NCBI GenBank assembly: GCA_021812105.1
Contig: JAKAOQ010000009.1
Location: 1-17,301, forward strand
Reading direction: 5' to 3'
Length of the DNA: 17,301 nt
Source: Microcaldota archaeon
Lineage (GTDB): Archaea > Micrarchaeota > Micrarchaeia > Micrarchaeales > Micrarchaeaceae
Numbering within the stretch: position 1 is the first letter of the stretch; every line of letters begins with the position of its first letter. Made by a program: the position numbers and the translations under genes. Positions 7,842 through 14,677 of this stretch are shown here, in pieces. The notes below the pieces were generated by a model that was given only the letters and a program-made list of their open reading frames with translations, ran no database searches and was not told the DNA's origin.

Positions 7842-9167
7842 ATGGCTTCGAAAATAAAGATAACGGGCAAGACTAAGAGGATAATAGAGAGGGACAAAAA
7901 GGTATTCCTCACTACAACACGGGAGACCTACCCCTTCGTGGCGGACAGGGGGGAAGGTGACTACTCGTACGACGTAGAGGGCAACAGGTTTATCGACTTC
8001 GCCAGCTACATATCGGTCTACAACATGGGCGTAAACGCCAACAAGGGCATCAGGAGCGCAATCAAACAGCAGGTAGACAAGCTGATGCATTCGGCGTTCA
8101 CCGATTACTACTCTGAGCTTCCAGTTAAGTTTGGAGAAGAGCTCCTCTCAATGTTCCCGCGCGGTTTTGGGAAGCTCTTTCTGTCGAATTCCGGAACCGA
8201 GGCAAACGAGGCAGCGATAAAGTTTGCGCAGCTGTTCACGAAGAGGAGCTACAATCTTGCGTTCTACGGGGCTTTCCACGGCAGGAGCAAGGGATCGCTC
8301 GCGCTCACAGCGTCGAGGTACGTGCAGAGGTCGCACTTCGGGCCGTTCTCCAACACCATCCACGTGCCGTTCGCCTACTGCTACAGGTGCCCGTTCAATC
8401 AGACCTATCCCGGATGCGGATTCGCGTGCGTGGACTACATAAAGAAGTACCCCCTGGCAAAGGAGGTGAATCCCAAGGAAGTATCCGCCTTCTTCGTGGA
8501 GCCCGTGCAGGGCGAGGGCGGCTACGTGGTGCCTCCAAAAGACTACTTCAAGGAGATAAAGAGAATAACCGATGACAACGGCATGTTGCTTGTCGCGGAT
8601 GAGGTGCAATCCGGGTACATGAGGACCGGTAAGTTTCTGGCGCTCGACAACTTCGGCGTCGAGGCCGATATATACACGATGGCCAAAGCCCTCGGAGCCG
8701 GCCTTCCTCTCGGAGCTACCGTGGTAAGGAAAAGCCTGGGAGATATACCCTCGGGATCGCACGCCAGCACATTCAGCGGAAATCTGGTGAGCGTTTCGGC
8801 TGCCCTCGCATCATTGAGATACGTGAAGAGGAACAGGAAGAGGCTCGAAAAGGAAGCAAGGGAGAAGGGTAGGCACATAATGAAAAGGCTGAAGGAGATG
8901 GAGGAGAGCTACGAGATAGTCGGAGACGCGAGGGGCCTCGGGCTTATGATGGCCATAGAGATAGTGAAGGACAAGAAGAGCAAGGCGTTCGGTGTAAAGG
9001 AAAGGGAGAGAATACTGGAAGACGCTTTCTACAACGGATTGCTTCTGCTTCCAGCCGGAGACTCGTCGATAAGGATAATACCGCCTATCACCATGAGCAA
9101 GCCGTCAATAGAAAGAGGACTCAACGTACTCGAAAACGCCGTCAAGAAAGCCGACCAGGACGGGTAG
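7842..9167 (+). CDS. Class III PLP-dependent aminotransferase (GABA/ornithine transaminase-like)
   Basis: This 441-residue fold-type I enzyme carries the class III signature. SNSGTEANEAA (115-125) is the PLP phosphate loop, FHGR lies at 145-148, and DEVQSG (253-258) gives Asp253, which pairs with the PLP ring nitrogen. Lys282 in MAKALGAGLPLG forms the Schiff base. A Cys180-x2-Cys183-x8-Cys192-x3-Cys196 cluster sits between FHGR and the EPVQGEGG segment. Archaeal relatives include 4-aminobutyrate aminotransferases and the broad-substrate amino acid racemases of Thermococcales, so the reaction is uncertain. The start has AAGGTG at 7831-7836. It begins 10 bases after acdA and is probably last in that operon, which suggests a role in amino acid fermentation. 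Confidence 0.92.
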   Translation: MASKIKITGKTKRIIERDKKVFLTTTRETYPFVADRGEGDYSYDVEGNRFIDFASYISVYNMGVNANKGIRSAIKQQVDKLMHSAFTDYYSELPVKFGEELLSMFPRGFGKLFLSNSGTEANEAAIKFAQLFTKRSYNLAFYGAFHGRSKGSLALTASRYVQRSHFGPFSNTIHVPFAYCYRCPFNQTYPGCGFACVDYIKKYPLAKEVNPKEVSAFFVEPVQGEGGYVVPPKDYFKEIKRITDDNGMLLVADEVQSGYMRTGKFLALDNFGVEADIYTMAKALGAGLPLGATVVRKSLGDIPSGSHASTFSGNLVSVSAALASLRYVKRNRKRLEKEAREKGRHIMKRLKEMEESYEIVGDARGLGLMMAIEIVKDKKSKAFGVKERERILEDAFYNGLLLLPAGDSSIRIIPPITMSKPSIERGLNVLENAVKKADQDG

Positions 9168-9226
9168 CACGGCGCCCGATCTGGGTCATTCCGGATAAGC
9201 AAAACCTATTAATACCTTCCCGACGC

Positions 9227-9239
9227 ATTAATAAAATAC
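9227..9239 (+). promoter_or_regulatory. TATA box for the S19e-L31e-aIF6 operon
   Basis: ATTAATAAAATAC is the best TATA element upstream of the ribosomal cluster, predicting a start near 9259 and a leader of about 34 bases. A second element, CTATTAATACC near 9206-9216, would start near 9236 and include the whole inverted repeat that follows. Which is used cannot be decided from sequence. Confidence 0.5.
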
Positions 9240-9253
9240 CTTTTTGATTTGTC

Positions 9254-9279
9254 AGACTATCTATTTGTAAAAGTAGTCT
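9254..9279 (+). promoter_or_regulatory. Inverted repeat with T-run in the S19e leader
   Basis: AGACTA (9254-9259) and TAGTCT (9274-9279) form a perfect 6-base stem with a 14-base loop, followed at once by a T-run (9279-9283) and then the GGTGA ribosome-binding site (9284-9288). It could be an operator, a leader attenuator, or the end of the upstream operon. The stem is short, so chance is not excluded. Confidence 0.35.
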
Positions 9280-9292
9280 TTTTGGTGAAGCA

Positions 9293-9706
9293 ATGGCAAA
9301 TGTGTATGATGTGAATTCGGCGCAGCTGGTCAGCGCAGCAGCCGCAGCACTCAAGGAAAAGATAAAGAAGCGCGATTATATAAATTACGTAAAATCGGGC
9401 CCGAGCAAGGAGAGGCCTCCAGCCCAGAGCGATTTCTGGTACACGCGCAGCGCGTCGATACTAAGGCAGGTGTACATAAACGGCCCTGTCGGAGTAACGA
9501 GGCTCGCCACGAGATACGGCAGCAGGAAGGAGCACGTTGTCCACAGGAGGCATCACGTTCAGGCCGGCAGCGGCATAATACGCGACATGCTCCAGGAGCT
9601 CGAGAAGGCAAACATGATAAAAAAGGTTAAAAACGGCAGGGTCATAACGCCACAGGGCAAGTCGTTCCTTGACAAGATAGCAAACCAGGTAAGCGGCAGA
9701 AAGTGA
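9293..9706 (+). CDS. rps19e: 30S ribosomal protein S19e
   Basis: S19e is an archaeal and eukaryotic winged-helix-like protein of the small-subunit head. The 137-residue product has the typical opening VYDVNSAQLV, the conserved DFWYTRSASILRQVYINGPVGV core (in parts about 43-65), RLATRYG, and the SGIIRDMLQELEKANMI helix near 92-108 before the wing TPQGKSFLD. GGTGA sits 4 bases before the ATG. It opens the conserved archaeal run S19e-PDCD5-L39e-L31e-aIF6, and the stop is 4 bases before the next start, so translational coupling is likely. Confidence 0.97.
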   Translation: MANVYDVNSAQLVSAAAAALKEKIKKRDYINYVKSGPSKERPPAQSDFWYTRSASILRQVYINGPVGVTRLATRYGSRKEHVVHRRHHVQAGSGIIRDMLQELEKANMIKKVKNGRVITPQGKSFLDKIANQVSGRK

Positions 9707-9710
9707 TGCA

Positions 9711-10019
9711 ATGCCAGAGGAAAGGCAGCGCAGCGACGAAGCGGAGCTGAAAAAAGCGTGGGCGAAGGCGTACAAAGCGGCGCAGGAGGAGCAGCAGAGG
9801 AAGGCGCTGCTCCGCAGGTACCTCGACGACGCGTCCTACGAGAGAATGATGAACATAAAGGCTTCGAACAGCGAGCTGTACCTGCAGCTTACCGAGCTTA
9901 TAATACAGATAGTGCAGAGCAACAGGATAACCGGCAAGATACCAGAGGCGCAGTTCCTGCAGCTTCTGAGGAAGCTCACGTTCAGGCCGGAACCGACACT
10001 TACGTTCAAGCACAAGTGA
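9711..10019 (+). CDS. PDCD5-family DNA-binding protein
   Basis: This 102-residue protein is the archaeal member of the PDCD5/TFAR19 family, small helical proteins that bind nucleic acid in vitro and whose archaeal role is unclear. A charged N-terminal helix rich in Lys, Glu and Gln (residues 1-36) leads to the triple-helical core. Markers are the LLRRYLDDASYERM segment (about 34-47), the ELIIQIVQSNRITGKI helix pair (about 63-78), and the closing LRKLTF. Position between S19e and L39e matches the conserved archaeal cluster and supports the call. Start spacing is tight, four bases after S19e, and its stop is six bases before L39e. Confidence 0.94.
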   Translation: MPEERQRSDEAELKKAWAKAYKAAQEEQQRKALLRRYLDDASYERMMNIKASNSELYLQLTELIIQIVQSNRITGKIPEAQFLQLLRKLTFRPEPTLTFKHK

Positions 10020-10025
10020 GGGCAA

Positions 10026-10184
10026 ATGTCCAAGAAAAGCATGTTGAAAAAAAGGATGCTGGCGAAAAGGGCCAAGAGAAACAGGCGTATTCCAGCGCTG
10101 GCAATGGTGAGGACGCACAGGAGACTCCAGAGCAACCTCTTCGCCAGGAACTGGAGAAGCAGGAAGCTCAAGATAAAGGCGTGA
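10026..10184 (+). CDS. rpl39e: 50S ribosomal protein L39e
   Basis: This 52-residue basic protein lines the ribosomal exit tunnel. It shows the family pattern: a Lys-rich start MSKKSMLKKRMLAKRAKRNRRIP (in two parts about 1-23), a MVRTHRR turn at 27-33, and the terminal RNWRSRKLK with the conserved Trp43. The length equals the usual 50-52 residues. A longer reading frame overlaps this region in another frame but its product has no family character. The gene sits between PDCD5 and L31e as in most archaea. Confidence 0.95.
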   Translation: MSKKSMLKKRMLAKRAKRNRRIPALAMVRTHRRLQSNLFARNWRSRKLKIKA

Positions 10185-10204
10185 CCAGAAATCGGTGACT
10201 ATAT

Positions 10205-10624
10205 ATGGCAGAAATACTACTTACAATAAATCTGAGGAAGTTCCTGATGAAGCAGGAGAGGAACAAGAGGCTGAGGAGGACGGCTGGGTACGTGAGGGAC
10301 AGGATAGCCCACTACACGAAGACACAGCCGGAGAACGTGATAATATCGCAGGCGCTGAATAACGCGATAGTCAAGTTCTACTCGAAGAGCATGCTGCCGC
10401 TTAAGCTCAGCGTGAAGCTCGAAGGCGGAAAGGCGACTGCAACCCAGTTCAAGGAGACGGGTGCCGCAAAGCCGGAGAATGCAAAGGCCAAGGAGTTCAA
10501 GAAGGCGTACAACAAACTGATTGCGGCCAGAAAGGGGAAGGGCAATGGCAGGAACCAGCAGCCGCCTGCCGCCGCGGCCAAAGGTGTTGAGAAGAATGGG
10601 AACAATGCTCTACCGCATAAGTAA
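10205..10624 (+). CDS. rpl31e: 50S ribosomal protein L31e with a C-terminal extension
   Basis: L31e sits near the tunnel exit of the large subunit, where nascent-chain factors bind. Residues 1-78 match the family: EILLTINLRKFL, RTAGYVRDRIAHYTK, and the ENVIISQALNNAIV segment. About 60 further residues, rich in Lys, Ala, Gln and Pro, extend the protein to 139 residues, compared with roughly 85-95 in most archaea. GGTGA lies 6 bases before the ATG. The last 29 bases overlap the aIF6 coding sequence in another frame. The extension would project from the tunnel exit and its function is unknown. Confidence 0.95.
   Translation: MAEILLTINLRKFLMKQERNKRLRRTAGYVRDRIAHYTKTQPENVIISQALNNAIVKFYSKSMLPLKLSVKLEGGKATATQFKETGAAKPENAKAKEFKKAYNKLIAARKGKGNGRNQQPPAAAAKGVEKNGNNALPHK
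10582..10586 (+). promoter_or_regulatory. Ribosome-binding site that fixes the aIF6 start
   Basis: AGGTG lies 9 bases before the ATG at 10596, inside the L31e coding sequence. The next ATG, at 10605, is 18 bases away and less well placed. The site supports a start inside the preceding gene. Confidence 0.55.
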
Positions 10625-11267
10625 TAGCGATTACGTCGGGGTTTTTGCGAGCGCAAGCGACAAGTACGTTTTTCTGGGCAAGGGCATAGGGCAAAATGAC
10701 AAGTCGCGCGTCGCAGAGACGCTCGGTGTCGAGTACGTAGACATCTCGGTTTCGGGTTCGGATCTTGTGGGATTGTTCGCGCGCGCGAATTCCAACGGCA
10801 TACTCCTGTCCAACATAATAGAGGAGAGCGAGCTGGAGGAGCTCAAGAAGAAGAAGCTGGGCATAAACATAGGAGTGGTGGACAGCGGCCTTAACACGAT
10901 GGGAAACGACATAATAGCAAACGACAAGATAGCAATAGTGAATCCAGATTACGACCAGCAGGAGATGGTCCAGATACGCGACGTTTTGGGAGTAGAAGTT
11001 GTCAAGTCTGAGATGAAGCTTTTCAAAACAATAGGAGCGAGCAACGTGCTGACCAACAAAGGCATGGTGGTAAACAACAGAAGCAGCGAAGAGGAAAAGG
11101 CGGAGCTCGAAAGGATGGCTGGGATAAAGTCGGTAAGAACGACCGCTAATTCGGGGTCGATATACGTGGGACTGTCGGTTATAGCGAACTCCAAGGGGGT
11201 GGTGCTCGGAAAAGGCACCACGGGCTTCGAGATACAGCGCATTTCCGAGGGATTGGACCTAGATTAA
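10596..11267 (+). CDS. eif6: Translation initiation factor 6 (aIF6)
   Basis: aIF6 binds the large subunit and blocks premature joining with the small subunit. The family is a five-fold pseudo-symmetric pentein of about 220 residues; this product has 223. Repeats are visible as recurring segments of the form VGVFASASDKYVFLG, VGLFARANSNGILLS, IVNPDYDQ, VLTNKGMVVN and VGLSVIANSKGVVLG. NDIIANDKIAIVNP and NTMGND are typical. The start at 10596 follows an AGGTG motif; an upstream in-frame ATG at 10521 would add 25 residues unlike the family. It overlaps L31e by 29 bases. Ribosomal protein LX, often next in archaea, is absent here. Confidence 0.96.
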   Translation: MGTMLYRISNSDYVGVFASASDKYVFLGKGIGQNDKSRVAETLGVEYVDISVSGSDLVGLFARANSNGILLSNIIEESELEELKKKKLGINIGVVDSGLNTMGNDIIANDKIAIVNPDYDQQEMVQIRDVLGVEVVKSEMKLFKTIGASNVLTNKGMVVNNRSSEEEKAELERMAGIKSVRTTANSGSIYVGLSVIANSKGVVLGKGTTGFEIQRISEGLDLD

Positions 11268-11285
11268 TAAGCAGAGCCACAAAAC

Positions 11286-11295
11286 GCATAAATAC
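11286..11295 (+). promoter_or_regulatory. TATA box for prefoldin alpha and ftsY
   Basis: GCATAAATAC lies about 35 bases before the prefoldin ATG, with a GGTGC ribosome-binding motif at 11316-11320 after it. The 57-base gap and its own TATA box suggest that pfdA-ftsY can be transcribed separately from the ribosomal genes. Confidence 0.45.
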
Positions 11296-11324
11296 GCAAC
11301 GCGCTAATAATAATCGGTGCACAA

Positions 11325-11738
11325 ATGGCTGAAAAAGAGGAAGAGCCGCGTCAGAGCATGGAAGAAGTCAGATACATGGCGCAGCTGTACAACGACAGGT
11401 ACACCGCCCTGAACGCCGAGATAAAGGAACTAGTCGCAGATATAAGTTCGTTGAGCAACAGCAAGAAGACTCTCGAAGAGTTCGATTCCATAAAGGGGAG
11501 AAAAATACTTACACCCATAAGCAACATAATGCAGATCTTCAGCACAGCAGAGGCTTCGGACAAGGCGCTCGTAAGCGTGGGCGGAGGATACGTCCTTGAA
11601 AAGAGCATAGCCGAGGCGCAGCAGTTCCTGGACAAGGTGCTCGATGAGAAGAACAAGCAGCTTGCCAGTATGTCAAAGGAGAAGGATGCGGTAGAGAACA
11701 TACTACTCAGGTTGTCCTACACGCTCTCAAGGGTGTAG
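11325..11738 (+). CDS. pfdA: Prefoldin alpha subunit
   Basis: Prefoldin is a hexameric (two alpha, four beta) holdase that passes unfolded proteins to the thermosome. The 137-residue product has the expected coiled coil (about 15-55), a central beta-hairpin region with ILTPISN and VSVGGGYVLEKS (about 61-90), and a second coiled coil to the end. The GGGYVLEKS turn is the clearest family mark. It is followed 5 bases later by ftsY, the usual archaeal order. The beta subunit is not in the window. Confidence 0.93.
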   Translation: MAEKEEEPRQSMEEVRYMAQLYNDRYTALNAEIKELVADISSLSNSKKTLEEFDSIKGRKILTPISNIMQIFSTAEASDKALVSVGGGYVLEKSIAEAQQFLDKVLDEKNKQLASMSKEKDAVENILLRLSYTLSRV

Positions 11739-11743
11739 CCGCG

Positions 11744-12883
11744 ATGTTTGAAGAGCTGCGCAAGAAGATATCAAACGCGATAAGGGGTATCTCAAAGAAA
11801 GAAGAGGAGAAAGCGGAAGCGCAGCAAGAGAGAAATGAGGAAAAGATAAGCAATGAGGTAGTAAGTAAAGAGATAGGTGTGAAGGAGGAAGTCTCCGAGA
11901 CAAAGCGACCAGTAGCAAAAAGCGATGAAGCACCCGGCGTAGCCCTGGAAAAGCAAGGAAAGCAGGAAAGAACCTTAGACGTATCTCTGGCTTCCAAGAT
12001 AAAGGGCGCCGTACTCGGAAATGTTACGCTTAGCGACAAGGAGGTGTCGGGTTTCATAGACAAGGTGAAGATGTCGCTTATAGAGTCCGATGTGTCGTAC
12101 GACGTCGCGGAGGAGATGTCTGAAAACCTGTACTCCAGCCTCAAGGGCATGCGAGTGCCGCCTTCCAAGGCCGAAGACGAATTCATGAGCAAGGTACGCG
12201 AGTCGATGACGAGCGTGCTATCAAAGGGCAGCCATGGTACCAACATAAAAAAATTCATAGACGAACGCGTAAAGGCCAACGATCTTCCGGTTAAGATACT
12301 GTTCCTGGGCCCGAACGGAACTGGAAAGACCACCACCATAGCAAAAATCGCCTACATGCTGAAGAACTCGGGAACGAGCTGCGTTATTTCGGCCAGCGAC
12401 ACTTTCAGGGCAGCAGCTATAGAGCAGACGGAGCATCACGCAAAGAAGGTGGGTGTCCCGGTCATAAGAAGCTCCTACGGCGCCGACCCGGCGAGCGTAG
12501 CCTTTGATGCGATAGCGCACGCGAGGTCCCACAATATAGAAGTGGTGCTGATAGACAGCGCTGGAAGGCAGGAGACCAACAGAAACCTCGTGATGGAGAT
12601 TCAGAAGCTAGTAAGGGTATCCAAACCAGACCTGACAATATTTGTAGGAGAGAGCACTTCCGGCAATGCACTGCCGAACCAGATCAGGGAGCTGTCCAAC
12701 CACGTAAAGATTGATGGGATAATACTCACCAAGCTCGACTGCGACGCGAAGGGCGGCAACGCGATATCGATAGCAAGCGCTACCGGTATACCGATACTAT
12801 TCTTTGGCACGGGGGAAGGATACGATGCGCTGGTACCCTTCGATGCAAATTTCATAGTAAACAACATACTTCCCGCCTCATGA
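11744..12883 (+). CDS. ftsY: Signal recognition particle receptor FtsY
   Basis: FtsY is the SRP-family GTPase that receives ribosome-SRP complexes at the membrane. Residues 1-80 form a charged Lys/Glu-rich acidic domain that begins with an amphipathic helix (MFEELRKKISNAI) suited to lipid contact. The helical N domain spans about 80-175. The G domain has GPNGTGKTTT (about 188-197, G1), DTFRAAAIEQ (about 217-226), DSAGRQ (about 270-275, G3) and TKLDCDAKGG (about 329-338, G4). The closing segment GIPILFFGTGEGYDALVPFD matches the family. The total of 379 residues is normal for archaea. SRP54 is not in the window. A T-rich stretch follows the stop. Confidence 0.97.
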   Translation: MFEELRKKISNAIRGISKKEEEKAEAQQERNEEKISNEVVSKEIGVKEEVSETKRPVAKSDEAPGVALEKQGKQERTLDVSLASKIKGAVLGNVTLSDKEVSGFIDKVKMSLIESDVSYDVAEEMSENLYSSLKGMRVPPSKAEDEFMSKVRESMTSVLSKGSHGTNIKKFIDERVKANDLPVKILFLGPNGTGKTTTIAKIAYMLKNSGTSCVISASDTFRAAAIEQTEHHAKKVGVPVIRSSYGADPASVAFDAIAHARSHNIEVVLIDSAGRQETNRNLVMEIQKLVRVSKPDLTIFVGESTSGNALPNQIRELSNHVKIDGIILTKLDCDAKGGNAISIASATGIPILFFGTGEGYDALVPFDANFIVNNILPAS

Positions 12884-12893
12884 CATAGATACA

Positions 12894-12910
12894 CTCTGTT
12901 TTTATTTTTT
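12894..12910 (+). terminator. T-rich terminator after ftsY
   Basis: The stop of ftsY is followed by CTGTTTTTATTTTTTGC, two T-runs that match the oligo-T signals at which archaeal RNA polymerase terminates. No hairpin is needed in archaea. It marks the likely end of the pfdA-ftsY transcript. Confidence 0.5.
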
Positions 12911-12955
12911 GCCCTATCATAATACTTGCGGCTCAAGTTTATACGGTGCTGAAAA

Positions 12956-14293
12956 ATGGTGGAAGAGAACAAGGAGGAGGCAGCGTTCAACAAGGCGCTC
13001 GAGGAAATCGTGCTGAAGAAACTCGAGGGCAAATTCGTAAACATAAACGACTACGAAAAGAAAAGGGAGCTGCTTACCGAAGTGGCAAAAACAGTAGAGC
13101 CTGACGCGAGTCCCGAAGAAATCGACGCCATAACCAAGGACGTAGACAACTTCAATCCCATCACAGAACTCTTAAATGACGAGAACATAGAGGACATAAT
13201 GATAAACGGGACCAGCAACATATTCGTCTACGATTCTAGAAGCGGCCAGAAGAAGACCGACAAAAAAGTGGGCAGCGTTGAGGAGCTCTCCAACCTCGTA
13301 AACAAGATGAAGCTCTACGCTACAAACTCCACGGCCGGAGGCAACATACTCGACGTCCATCTGCCTTCAAAAAGCAGGGCGAACATAATATCATCGCCCA
13401 GGGGTTATGACATAACAATAAGGAACTTCAGGAAGGCGCCCTACAGCGTGATAGACCTGATAAACGAGGGCACAATGGACTACAGCATAGCCGCGAGGCT
13501 GTGGCTCTATATGGATGGCTTCAGGGTCAGGCCTGCAAACATACTAATAGGCGGCATGCCGGCTTCGGGCAAGACCACGCTCCTGAACTCCCTCTTCTCG
13601 TTCCTCAGGCCCGAACAGAGAATAGTCACGATAGAGGAAACCTACGAACTGGACACGAGTACGCAGGAGAATTGCGTAAACCTGGAGACGAGCGAGGAGA
13701 TGCCCATGGAGCTCCTCGTTAAGAACACGTTGAGGATGAGGCCCGACATGATAATAATAGGTGAAGTGCGAGGCGCAGAGGCAAACGACATGATAACAGC
13801 GATGAATATAGGAAAGATAGTAATGGGCACGATACACGCCTCGTCATCAAGGGATATAATAAACAGGCTGCAGCATTCGCCCATGAACGTACCGAAGGAC
13901 ATACTGCAGGTTATAGACGCGCTGATAGTGCTGTCACAGGTATACAAGAACGGCGTACCAAAAAGAAAGATAGTCCAAATGTCCGAAATATCGGGGATGG
14001 AAACGCAGGTTCTTCTCTCCGACCTGTACAGGTTCGATTATAAAACCTACAAGGCGTCTCCGATACTTCCGAGCGTCACTTACAGGGATACGATCTCGCA
14101 GCTGATAGGGGTCCCACCGCCTGACATACTGGCCGAGGAAAGAGTCAGGGCCCTGATACTCGAGAGGCTTAACAAACAGGGCAAGAAAAGTATAAACGAG
14201 ATAAACGAAGCCGTGAGGATGTACTACGACAATCCAGAATCGCTCCTGAAAAGCCTGGGGCTGGACAACGTGTATCCTATAATACGAATATAG
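12956..14293 (+). CDS. Type II/IV secretion or archaeal pilus ATPase (TadA/VirB11-like)
   Basis: This hexameric ATPase family powers assembly of archaeal pili, archaella and related secretion machines at the cytoplasmic face of the membrane. The 445-residue product has an N-terminal domain with ITELLNDENIEDIMINGTSNIFVYD (in parts about 69-93). The Walker A loop GMPASGKTTLLN is near 200-210, an acidic IVTIEETYEL box near 223-232, Walker B MIIIGEVRGAEA near 265-276, and a GTIHASSSRDIINR His box near 291-304. GGTG at 12945-12948 precedes the ATG. No TadC membrane platform or pilin gene is in the window, so its partner is unknown. Archaella ATPase FlaI and TadA types cannot be separated here; the overall look is TadA/CpaF-like. 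Confidence 0.9.
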   Translation: MVEENKEEAAFNKALEEIVLKKLEGKFVNINDYEKKRELLTEVAKTVEPDASPEEIDAITKDVDNFNPITELLNDENIEDIMINGTSNIFVYDSRSGQKKTDKKVGSVEELSNLVNKMKLYATNSTAGGNILDVHLPSKSRANIISSPRGYDITIRNFRKAPYSVIDLINEGTMDYSIAARLWLYMDGFRVRPANILIGGMPASGKTTLLNSLFSFLRPEQRIVTIEETYELDTSTQENCVNLETSEEMPMELLVKNTLRMRPDMIIIGEVRGAEANDMITAMNIGKIVMGTIHASSSRDIINRLQHSPMNVPKDILQVIDALIVLSQVYKNGVPKRKIVQMSEISGMETQVLLSDLYRFDYKTYKASPILPSVTYRDTISQLIGVPPPDILAEERVRALILERLNKQGKKSINEINEAVRMYYDNPESLLKSLGLDNVYPIIRI

Positions 14294-14315
14294 ATCCTTT
14301 GGCAGCGGCAGCACG

Positions 14316-14645
14316 TCACTCCTTCGTTTCCTGCGCATTCTGCTGCGCCGGCTGTGCGGCTTTCTGCGGACCCTGCTGGTCCGGTCTGATAGCGTTGTAT
14401 ACCTCGTACAGGGATTCCGCCACCTTCTTGCCCCTGTCGCTGAGCCTGATCACCTTTATCTTGCCGTGCTTTTCCCCAGTCACGAGCCCGGCCTTAACGC
14501 ACGCCGTTATGAAATTACACGAATGCGCGTATGTTGTATCTGTAGCTTTTGCAAGGTCAGATATGTTCCAGTCTTTGGAAGAATCCCTAAGGGCGAGTAT
14601 GATACGCAGCTGTTTATCCTTGAAGATCAGCAAAGGATTTACCAT
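14316..14645 (-). CDS. Small winged-helix DNA-binding protein
   Basis: This 109-residue protein looks like a MarR-like winged-helix transcription regulator. Residues 1-27 form a first helix with LLIFKDKQLRIILALRD. WNISDLAKATDTTYAHSCNFITACVKAGLV (about 27-56) is the helix-turn-helix, and IKVIRLSDRGKKVA (about 63-76) gives the wing and its exit. The last ~25 residues are Gln/Ala/Pro-rich and probably disordered. Ligand and targets are unknown. The gene is convergent with the secretion ATPase (22 bases apart) and divergent from the membrane winged-helix gene at 14735, with which it appears to share an AT-rich promoter core. That arrangement makes autoregulation or control of the neighbour plausible. 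Confidence 0.85.
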   Translation of the reverse strand: MVNPLLIFKDKQLRIILALRDSSKDWNISDLAKATDTTYAHSCNFITACVKAGLVTGEKHGKIKVIRLSDRGKKVAESLYEVYNAIRPDQQGPQKAAQPAQQNAQETKE

Positions 14646-14677
14646 TTAATCTCAACAATCGGACTTTATCTGCTCGT

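Noticed and set aside
9758..10198. 146-codon frame overlapping PDCD5, L39e and their junction
   Set aside because: It covers two recognised genes in another frame; composition is Gln/Glu/Ala-rich with no motif, and both true genes have strong family matches.
10521..10595. Longer aIF6 with 25 extra N-terminal residues
   Set aside because: The extra residues do not match the family, lie inside L31e, and the ATG at 10596 has a better ribosome-binding site.
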